From NCBI GenBank assembly GCA_026195255.1, contig JAPHSS010000034.1, positions 1-64,000 on the forward strand: 64,000 nucleotides of DNA, read 5' to 3'. This document shows positions 54,432 through 61,676 of the stretch, piece by piece. The notes beneath the pieces were generated by a model that made no database searches, was not told the DNA's origin, and worked only from the letters and a program-made list of their open reading frames with translations. How positions within the stretch are numbered: the first letter of the stretch is position 1; every line of letters starts with the position of its first letter. The translations under genes and the position numbers were made by a program. This DNA is from Gammaproteobacteria bacterium (GTDB lineage: Bacteria; Pseudomonadota; Gammaproteobacteria; SZUA-229).

Positions 54432-54976
54432 AATAACGCCCAAAAAATTACATGGCTGATTATTATCACATGACTTGCACAAATAGTGTTAGTGAAGTGG
54501 TGTAGCAATGTGTATTCTTAAATTGAAACGTTGTTAATGAATTCGCTTACTTTTATAGATTTTTTGAATATTTAGCCGTTCAATGGGATTATTATTAGTC
54601 TAAAACTTCTCTGTTCATTGCAATTCTATTTGCAAAATTAATAGTTGCCTTATCAAATGTGGGGGTATCTCTACCGCACATTGTTAAGCCGGTTTTTAAT
54701 TTAGACAGTACCTGTTAACTGGCTTAACAGGTAATTGAATTCAGGGTAATTCGTAGGGGATTAATCCCTACACGAAACACCCGGAAAATTACCTATAAAA
54801 ACCTTATAAAAATCCTTGGCCATCTAAACAAACTGTGTGCTAGAGTTTGTTTGTCTTTTAATACAGGAGGTTTTTATCGGCTAACTTTAACCCTGAACCC
54901 TTAAATTTTAATCGCTGACCAAAGGTGCACGAACACCAGAAGCCAGCTAACCACAAAACCTGAAAACGAGGTAAAT
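54432..54976 (+). promoter_or_regulatory. Structured leader region before 54977 gene
   Basis: No gene in 545 bases. Several paired segments occur on the plus strand: TACCTGTTAA (54709-54718) with TTAACAGGTA (54724-54733); TGTTAAGCC (54682-54690), which can instead pair with GGCTTAACA (54721-54729); GGTAATT (54745-54751) with AATTACC (54787-54793) enclosing GTAGGG/CCCTAC (54753-54758 with 54766-54771); and AAACAAACT (54826-54834) with AGTTTGTTT (54844-54852) followed by GTCTTTT. An AGGAGG at 54865-54870 has no start codon behind it. The two first hairpins exclude each other, as in attenuators or riboswitches. Function is inferred. Confidence 0.45.
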
Positions 54977-55378
54977 ATGGCTGATACTGATCATACGCTA
55001 GGATACCGCTTTGCTGAAAGTAAATTCTACGCAAAAACTTACACGTCTCACAAATCTGATCATTTCGTGATCAATAATGAGTCTCAATTTATGCCTGGCG
55101 ATGTATCAGGCGCAAATTCTGGCCCAATACCCCCAATAAACCACCACCTTATAGATTCCACACTCGCCGAACTATTGGAAACCTTACGCCTGCATGTGCA
55201 TAGTGTGCTGCGCTTACCCCTGTCTGTTCAGACGCGAAGTCGGTTGGTGCGTGTTTATTGTGATATTGAATCACGAAGCAGGGAGATGCGATTATTATTA
55301 AATCCAGTGGATATTGCTGCGGCATTAGAGTTACTAGATGCCATGCAAAATAAACCGGGCCCAATAGACTCGCCGTAA
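54977..55378 (+). CDS. Unknown small protein
   Basis: A 133-aa soluble protein starting after a good GAGG site. The N-terminal ~50 residues look disordered (HTLGYRFAESKFYAKTYTSHK); the rest is helical (LAELLETLRLHVHSVLRLPLSVQTRSRLVRVYCDIESRSREMRLLL), perhaps a small helical bundle. Ends with its own terminator at 55421. Long structured leader upstream. Not recognised. Confidence 0.6.
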   Translation: MADTDHTLGYRFAESKFYAKTYTSHKSDHFVINNESQFMPGDVSGANSGPIPPINHHLIDSTLAELLETLRLHVHSVLRLPLSVQTRSRLVRVYCDIESRSREMRLLLNPVDIAAALELLDAMQNKPGPIDSP

Positions 55379-55420
55379 CAGGTAAAAACCGTAAATCAGC
55401 TTTAGCCTGTGGTTGTTTAT

Positions 55421-55455
55421 CCGGGACTCTTTTGAGTGCCGGGTTTCCTTTTCGC
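55421..55455 (+). terminator. Rho-independent terminator
   Basis: CCGGGACTC (55421-55429) pairs with GAGTGCCGG (55434-55442) with one mismatch and a TTTT loop, followed by TTTCCTTTTC. It lies about 45 bases after the stop of the 133-aa gene. Confidence 0.7.
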
Positions 55456-55596
55456 GCCTGTTCTATCATTTTTTAAGAATACGTATTCTGGATATGTTTA
55501 TAAACCTTAACAATCAAAAAATACAAACCGCTGGCTAACAGACGATTTACATCGCTTATAGAGAGATTTATGTAATCACTTAATGGAGATGTGAGC

Positions 55597-55962
55597 ATGG
55601 TTAGAAAACAGCTTAAAACAAAAATCATTAAACCTGAATTGAATCGTTTAACCAGTAAAAATATTAAATCAGCAGATCTTACTTCACTGCCGCTAAAAGA
55701 CCGGTTTCTGTTAGCGGTAGTTAATGGTGAAATAGGGCGTGTTGAAAATAGCGGGGTTATTGTTTCACTGAAAGAATTTAAGGCGCGTTTTAAGGATATT
55801 AAATCAGATTATATTAACTCGTTTTTACCTGCAGCTACCATAGAACCAGGGCAGCTCAGTGTGACTAAAACCAAGTATGTTTTCAGGGTTAAAAAAGGTG
55901 TTTATCTGGTGCACCCTGAGGCGTTGGAGGAGTATAGGGGCTTGTGTGACTTGTTTAATTAA
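55597..55962 (+). CDS. Conserved small protein, paralogue of 11383
   Basis: A 121-aa protein with a lysine-rich N-terminal extension (about 35 residues) that its paralogue at 11383-11727 lacks; the remaining ~80 residues are clearly homologous (LKDRFLLAVVNGEIGRVE, SLKEFKARFKDIKSDY, INSFLPAATIE, KGVYLVHPEALEE). ATG 55597 sits nine bases after GGAG; GTG 55591 is too close to it. The basic tail and core suggest nucleic-acid contact, but this is not shown. Terminator at 56016. Confidence 0.75.
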   Translation: MVRKQLKTKIIKPELNRLTSKNIKSADLTSLPLKDRFLLAVVNGEIGRVENSGVIVSLKEFKARFKDIKSDYINSFLPAATIEPGQLSVTKTKYVFRVKKGVYLVHPEALEEYRGLCDLFN

Positions 55963-56015
55963 GAGTATATGACTGTTAGTTTCATCGTCTTTATTTTATG
56001 GTTTTAAGTAGTCGG

Positions 56016-56056
56016 TAGTAAAAAGCAGTGAGCCTTCAGCGCACTGCTTTTTACTA
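56016..56056. terminator. Bidirectional terminator
   Basis: TAGTAAAAAGCAGTG (56016-56030) pairs perfectly over 15 bases with CACTGCTTTTTACTA (56042-56056) across an 11-base loop. It lies between the convergent 121-aa gene and catalase and can serve both. Confidence 0.85.
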
Positions 56057-56094
56057 ACCGGGTGAATAAGAGTGTTAACTTATTATTCAGGCAT

Positions 56095-57543
56095 TCAACC
56101 AGGCTTAATACCTAAAGCTTTGGCTACACCTTCACCATAAGCTGAATCAGCTTTGAGGCAATTACTAATATGACGTTTCTGCACTTCAATATTAGCCTCA
56201 CCTATCGAGCGTGCGGTATTCTCAAACAATACCTGCTGTTGTTCAGGGCTCATTAAACGAAACAGATCACCAGGTTGAGTGTAGTAATCATCGTCGTCTT
56301 CACGGGCGTCCCAGTGATCTGCGGCACCGTACAGCTCTAGCGGTGGTTCTTTGACTTCAGGCTGCTCCTGCCATTCGCCATTACTATTTGGCTCATATCC
56401 CTTGCTGCTACCATAGTTACCGTCTACACGCATTGCACCATCACGGTGGAAGCTGTGTACAGGGCAACGTGCTGCATTAACAGGTATCTGAGCATGATTT
56501 ACACCCAGGCGATATCGCTGCGCATCACCATAAGAGAACAGACGGCCCTGCAGCATCTTGTCGGGTGAAAAACCTATGCCCGGTACGATATTCGCTGGAT
56601 TAAATGCCGCCTGTTCTACTTCTGAATGATAATTTTCAGGATTACGGTTAAGCTCCAGTACACCGACATCTATCAAGGGGTAGTCCTTGTGTGACCAAAC
56701 CTTAGTGAGATCAAAAGGGTGGAATCGATAGTCAGCAGCATCCTTCTCCGGCATGATTTGCACCTTAAAATCCCAGCGCGGGAAATCGCCATTTTCAATA
56801 CTTTCGTATAAATCTCTCTGGTGGCTCTCACGGTCTTTACCAACCAGTTCTTCTGCTTCCTGGTCAGTCAGGTTTTCAATAGACTGTTGGCTCTTGAAGT
56901 GAAACTTGACCCAGTAACGTTCATTATCAGCGTTAATAAAACTGAAAGTGTGACTACCGAAACCGTGCATATGACGATAGGTGCGAGGGTTGCCCCGGTC
57001 ACTCATTAAAATTGTGATCTGATGTAAGGCTTCTGGTAACAGTGTCCAGAAATCCCAGTTGCTATTCGCATCACGCATATTTGTGCGTGGATCACGTTTT
57101 ACTGCATGATTTAAATCTGGAAATTTTAACGGGTCACGCATGAAGAAAACCGGTGTATTGTTTCCCACCATATCCCAGTTGCCTTCGTCGGTATAAAACT
57201 TAATCGAAAAACCTCGGATGTCACGCTCAGCATCCGCAGCTCCACGTTCCCCGGCTACAGTTGAGAAACGCATGAATACATCCGTTTTTTTACCTGGTTC
57301 AGAAAATATTTTAGCTTTGGTATATTTACTAATGTCATTGCTTACCGTAAAGGTGCCATAGGCACCTGAACCCTTGGCATGCATACGACGTTCGGGGATA
57401 ACTTCACGATCGAAGTGTGCCAGTTTTTCCAGGAACCAGAGATCCTGTAACAGCATCGGGCCACGAGGCCCTGCGGTTAATGTGTTCTGGTTATCACCTA
57501 CGGGTGCCCCATTGGTCCGGGTTAGCTTTTTCTTGTCGCTCAT
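56095..57543 (-). CDS. katA: Monofunctional haem catalase, small-subunit type
   Basis: Decomposes hydrogen peroxide. The 482-aa length is typical for clade 3 catalases. Visible signatures: the N-terminal [24 protein letters not shown], active-site His in [12 protein letters not shown], the distal Asn region [18 protein letters not shown], and the proximal haem Tyr in [14 protein letters not shown]. No signal peptide, so it is cytoplasmic. Start preceded by CGAGG. A near-perfect OxyR operator lies about 90-130 bases upstream, which predicts induction by peroxide. Confidence 0.96.
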   Translation of the reverse strand: MSDKKKLTRTNGAPVGDNQNTLTAGPRGPMLLQDLWFLEKLAHFDREVIPERRMHAKGSGAYGTFTVSNDISKYTKAKIFSEPGKKTDVFMRFSTVAGERGAADAERDIRGFSIKFYTDEGNWDMVGNNTPVFFMRDPLKFPDLNHAVKRDPRTNMRDANSNWDFWTLLPEALHQITILMSDRGNPRTYRHMHGFGSHTFSFINADNERYWVKFHFKSQQSIENLTDQEAEELVGKDRESHQRDLYESIENGDFPRWDFKVQIMPEKDAADYRFHPFDLTKVWSHKDYPLIDVGVLELNRNPENYHSEVEQAAFNPANIVPGIGFSPDKMLQGRLFSYGDAQRYRLGVNHAQIPVNAARCPVHSFHRDGAMRVDGNYGSSKGYEPNSNGEWQEQPEVKEPPLELYGAADHWDAREDDDDYYTQPGDLFRLMSPEQQQVLFENTARSIGEANIEVQKRHISNCLKADSAYGEGVAKALGIKPG

Positions 57544-58069
57544 TTTACATACCTCGAAAGTTTAGTTAGTTGCTGTTGCTAATCATTACTGCCAGTTACA
57601 TAATTACTCTAGTCAAAATCTAACGATTGATAAAATTGTTTGTTACTATGGTGGTGATAGCTAAAAGCTATCGCTATTTTTCCAGTTTGAGATAATGCTT
57701 TGTCCTGTGTTATTTAAGCTCCCCATCTAATAAATTATAAGGTTTGCATATATAAAATACTTTGTGAAGTATGGGGGACGTTAACGCATAAATTAGACTT
57801 TTCATAGTATATTTTTGTTAAATGGAAATACAAGAAATAAACCAGATATAAGACTAATTTTATCGGCTTCTACCAATAAAAAATCCATCAATAGTTTCTG
57901 CCAGGAAGTGCGTGACACTTGCATAAATTACGAAACTGGTTAGTTAAATACTAACCATGATTCTGTATTAATGTGAATTAATATAATGAAATGTAAGCTT
58001 GTCTAAAAATCGCTCTTTAGAGCTGCTATGATCATTATATATATTATTTCAGTCTAATACGTTAATACT
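57544..58069. other. Divergent regulatory region katA / GGDEF gene
   Basis: No gene in about 525 bases. It holds the katA promoter with the OxyR operator (57635-57671) and, on the other side, the unidentified promoter of the GGDEF gene. Otherwise AT-rich and featureless. Confidence 0.6.
57635..57671 (-). promoter_or_regulatory. OxyR operator of catalase gene
   Basis: Two 15-base half-sites of the consensus ATAGnTnnnAnCTAT are separated by exactly seven bases, as required for tetrameric OxyR. The site at 57657-57671 matches all ten fixed bases and the one at 57635-57649 matches eight. On the minus strand a TTGACT element lies about 25 bases downstream of the operator and may be the -35 hexamer. 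Confidence 0.75.
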
Positions 58070-58909
58070 ATGCCTGATCCAGACAAGCTTGATAATAAAG
58101 TCACCAGTAGCCAAAAGGTATCATTTATCTCTGGCGAATTGATGTCGTCCAGAGCCTTTAAAGACCTGGTCGTGATAATCGTGTTATCTCTCATTAGCTT
58201 TGTATTTGCGGTAGAATATAATGCCTTTGAAAAATTGTACGCTTTTAGCCGAAAACATGAACATTTCGACCTGGACGAGCTGTTCAGTCTCTTGATGATA
58301 CTCAGTGTAGCGCTTAGTGTGTTTTCATTTCGTCGAGTTCGCGAATTACGTGAGGAAGTGCGCAACCGACTTGGCGCAGAGGAAACTGTACGAAAGATGG
58401 CCTATTACGACAGTTTAACCGGCTTGCCCAACCGAACATTATTAAATGATCGGTTGGAACATGTAATGGCCCAGGCGCGGAGACAGAAAACTCAGTTTGC
58501 GATTCTTTTTATAGATCTGGATGGTTTTAAAAACATTAATGACAATCTGGGGCATAACTATGGAGATGAGGTTTTACAAAACGTTGCTCAACGTATGTTG
58601 GCAGAGGTGAGAGATATCGATACGGTGGCACGATTCGGTGGTGATGAGTTTATTGTATTGATGGAGAGCGTGAAGGGCCTTGAGGAAATTAATATTATTA
58701 CCAGGAGGATTTTTGATTCGCTAATGAAACACCACTTATTAGCTGGTCAGAAGTTGCAAGTCACAGCCAGCATCGGTATAGCGGTATTTCCCAGTGACGG
58801 GGATACCTGTGAATTATTGATTAAACATGCTGACACAGCGATGTATGAATCAAAAGCAAATGGCAAAGGCCAGATTCGCTTTTTCAATGATGATTTTAAT
58901 AAGCAATAA
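58070..58909 (+). CDS. Membrane-bound diguanylate cyclase (GGDEF)
   Basis: Makes c-di-GMP from two GTP. The 279-aa protein has two hydrophobic segments (about 25-45 and 70-88), a short charged linker (RRVRELREEVRNRL) and a GGDEF domain (113-279) with the intact signature RFGGDEF. An RxxD inhibitory site (RDID) stands just before it, so product feedback is likely. There is no EAL domain. The start at 58070 lacks a strong ribosome site but precedes the first helix naturally. Confidence 0.93.
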   Translation: MPDPDKLDNKVTSSQKVSFISGELMSSRAFKDLVVIIVLSLISFVFAVEYNAFEKLYAFSRKHEHFDLDELFSLLMILSVALSVFSFRRVRELREEVRNRLGAEETVRKMAYYDSLTGLPNRTLLNDRLEHVMAQARRQKTQFAILFIDLDGFKNINDNLGHNYGDEVLQNVAQRMLAEVRDIDTVARFGGDEFIVLMESVKGLEEINIITRRIFDSLMKHHLLAGQKLQVTASIGIAVFPSDGDTCELLIKHADTAMYESKANGKGQIRFFNDDFNKQ

Positions 58910-59273
58910 ACGCTGAGCTGATCAATCAATAAATTAGTAAAGACATGTAAAAACTAAAAGCCGTTTTTAACAGATTAAATAACACGTAATATTACGAATC
59001 TGGCGATTAAAACGTCGAATGATTTATGTCAGGTCTAAAAGACAAAAGTCTCATTCTATTCCATGTATCTCCACTGCCTGATTAAGTTGAGATATATTAT
59101 CGAATTATTGGCGCCAATGGCGCTCCCTGTGTATTAACGCAGGCCCTGTCAAAACGTGATTGATGGTTTAAATACATTGCCTTTTGAGCAAAGTCCTATA
59201 CCCTAGGAGATACTCTCGTTTTGTCATTTATCCTCAGATAGCTGGCTTAGCGCCCAAATATTGAGGCAGCTTA
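58910..59273. other. Intergenic region
   Basis: About 360 bases with no supported gene or strong terminator. It includes a short palindrome TTGGCGCCAA near 59106 of unknown meaning. Confidence 0.45.
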
Positions 59274-59924
59274 ATGACAAATCTACGCTTATCTTACCAG
59301 ACCGTCGAGTTTGGCAATATGGATATTCATCTTTGCACTTTACGCAACAAGCAGGAATTTCACGACCCTACAGGTATTGCTGAAAAACTCGGCATATGTT
59401 CTGCAGCCTGGCCTATATTTGGGGTTATTTGGCCATCAAGCCTGGTTCTTGCGCACTTCACCGTTGACTACGACACTGACTCAAAACGAATACTTGAGCT
59501 CGGATGTGGAATGGCGCTAACCAGCTTGCTTTTAAACAAACAATGCGCTGATATTACTGCAACTGATTATCATCCGGAAGCGCAGAAATTTTTACAGAGA
59601 AATGTTTTACTTAATGAAGACAGAGCAATTGCTTTTGAGCAAGTAGACTGGGCTGATAAAAATGACAAACTCGGACTTTTTGATCTGATCATTGGTAGTG
59701 ATTTATTGTATGAGGATAGTCATATCGAATTACTGGCTAATTTTATTGAAGTGCATGCTAAACCAAGCTGTGAAGTAATTATTGTTGACCCGGGGCGCGG
59801 AAGAAAAAATAAACTAAGTTCACGAATGATGGAATTCGGTTTTACTTCTACACAACAAAAGCCAAGCCATACAGACTATCTTGAGCAAGAGTTCAAAGGT
59901 TATATTCTTAAGTTTAAACGTTGA
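59274..59924 (+). CDS. Class I SAM-dependent methyltransferase
   Basis: A 216-aa methyltransferase of the Methyltransf_16 / protein lysine methyltransferase-like group. SAM-binding motif I is ILELGCGMALTSLL, followed by ADITATDYHPEA (motif II acidic) and FDLIIGSDLLYED (motif IV, with the D-L-L-Y-x-D common in the ETFB/eEF2 lysine methyltransferase type). The N-terminal WPSSLVLAHF stretch also fits. Target unknown. Confidence 0.85.
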   Translation: MTNLRLSYQTVEFGNMDIHLCTLRNKQEFHDPTGIAEKLGICSAAWPIFGVIWPSSLVLAHFTVDYDTDSKRILELGCGMALTSLLLNKQCADITATDYHPEAQKFLQRNVLLNEDRAIAFEQVDWADKNDKLGLFDLIIGSDLLYEDSHIELLANFIEVHAKPSCEVIIVDPGRGRKNKLSSRMMEFGFTSTQQKPSHTDYLEQEFKGYILKFKR

Positions 59925-60164
59925 ATTATTAGTATTTAATACTTAATTCATTTAATTAATTCCACTATCACTACCACGGTAAGTTAACGTTACTTCAGCT
60001 GAATAAGCCCGTGGAAAGGTGTTATGATCTATCATCACTTTAGTGGACAGTAAATGCTCATGGGGTGGTGACAAGTGCTGTTCGTTTACACTTATAATTT
60101 ATTGTTAAACGTCATAGTTACCTTTAATGATTTAATTTTATCTAAGTTCGTTATGGTATTTATA

Positions 60165-61526
60165 TTAAATGATTTTAATCTTTAATCCATTTGTATCAGA
60201 TTTTCTTTTTCCAAGTAAGATTTCATAAAACTCCTGCAGTTTTTCCTTTTGTTTTAGTTCATCGACATGAATGTCAATAGACCATTCGTTATTGTTTTTA
60301 GAGGCGTTCATAAGCAGTGTCATATTTATCCGATTATCGGGCATGATATCCCAGGTATGGTTACTAAACTCGATTATAGAGACGCCATTTTGTTTCATTT
60401 TTATACCAATTTCATCCGCTTCATTCAGTATTCGCTTAAAAAGCGATAGATTTTCATGCAAACTTTGAATAGCCTCCCAGTCATAAGGGTAGGAGGCAGA
60501 TTTGCCTATATTGATAGTAATGCTGATGTCAAAAGGTTTGAATGTGTACTGTAAGTCATTTTCTATATTCACAATTTCATCCTTCATTTTATTTCTGACA
60601 ACAGGGATGATGGGGTTTATGTTTTTAGTGTTTTTTAAATACTGCTGTGTATCTACAGGTAGAGCATCAGTTAACTGAGCTGAAAACTCCTGTTCTTGAA
60701 TATAATTTTTGATGGCGTAGCTGACTTCTTCTGCATATCTTTTATCTTCCTCTTCAAACCATGCACTATAAAACACTGGCCCCCAGGCAGAGCCTACTCT
60801 GTGTGCGTGTGACATATTATTGTTCTGATTCATAGACTGTGAAGATATTATTTTAACTTTAAACCTGTTTTCAATTTTTGTTACGGCTAATTCTACTGCG
60901 GGCATCCATTTTTCCAGACTATTGAGCTGGTATTCAGCCCATTTTAAGGCTACGTCACTTCTCAGGTTTCCACCCATGACAGTAAAGCTGCCAAATGATG
61001 TTTCCTCAGTAATGTTTTTAAAATGCTTAATTTCAATAGGAATTAGTTTTTTTGGTAAATATTTTTCTTTCCATAAACAAAGCCGTTTCTGTAAAATCTG
61101 AGTTGCTTCTTCTGCTAATTCATATTTAAGACTTAGTGTAATATTCTGTTCTCCTGTATCTGAGTCACCTCTAAGATTACAGATATAAGATAATTGAGAG
61201 CTTGCTTTTTTAGAATAAATATCTGTGAGGGGTGTTTTGTAAGTACTGATTTCATCTTCAACCCATAGATCTATCAGCGCCATATAATTAGCAGCAGTCT
61301 CAAGTAAAGCCTGTTCTTTTCTGTCAAAATAATCAGAAATATAATGACTATCATCCATATCTACTCCCTCTATTATCGGAGGGGGTGCTAGCGATACGCT
61401 AATGCCCGTGTCTATATAAAATGTATAATAATTAGAATGTACTGTAGTTGATGCCATGCCGCTCATAAAACCCTCCGTGATGAAGCAGAACATTAATATT
61501 AAAATGTAAAAAGTTTTTTTTATCAT
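60165..61526 (-). CDS. Unknown exported protein
   Basis: A 453-aa protein with an N-terminal signal peptide (KKTFYILILMFCFITEGFMSGMAS). No membrane segment after it. The body is mixed alpha/beta, rich in Lys/Glu/Asn; features include FGSFTVMGGNLRSDVALKWAEYQL and VGSAWGPVFYSAWFEEEDKRYAEE. It resembles none of the families I know. It stands alone between a convergent methyltransferase gene and the hybrid kinase. Large size and clean reading frame support a functional protein, likely periplasmic or surface. Confidence 0.6.
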   Translation of the reverse strand: MIKKTFYILILMFCFITEGFMSGMASTTVHSNYYTFYIDTGISVSLAPPPIIEGVDMDDSHYISDYFDRKEQALLETAANYMALIDLWVEDEISTYKTPLTDIYSKKASSQLSYICNLRGDSDTGEQNITLSLKYELAEEATQILQKRLCLWKEKYLPKKLIPIEIKHFKNITEETSFGSFTVMGGNLRSDVALKWAEYQLNSLEKWMPAVELAVTKIENRFKVKIISSQSMNQNNNMSHAHRVGSAWGPVFYSAWFEEEDKRYAEEVSYAIKNYIQEQEFSAQLTDALPVDTQQYLKNTKNINPIIPVVRNKMKDEIVNIENDLQYTFKPFDISITINIGKSASYPYDWEAIQSLHENLSLFKRILNEADEIGIKMKQNGVSIIEFSNHTWDIMPDNRINMTLLMNASKNNNEWSIDIHVDELKQKEKLQEFYEILLGKRKSDTNGLKIKII

Positions 61527-61676
61527 ATAACAAATAGACCAGGTTTAAATATTAGTGCCATAATTCATGGGGCAGAGCACAATACTTTATAATATTAACA
61601 AAGTTTAACAGGGAAAATTTAACAGGGAAGTTTGTTATTAAATACAATCGGTCATATTTGTTCTTGTAAGTCATGT

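Noticed and set aside
55149-55469. 106-codon minus-strand frame opposite the 133-aa gene
   Set aside because: It covers the terminator hairpin and the coding strand of a better-supported gene; no recognisable domain.
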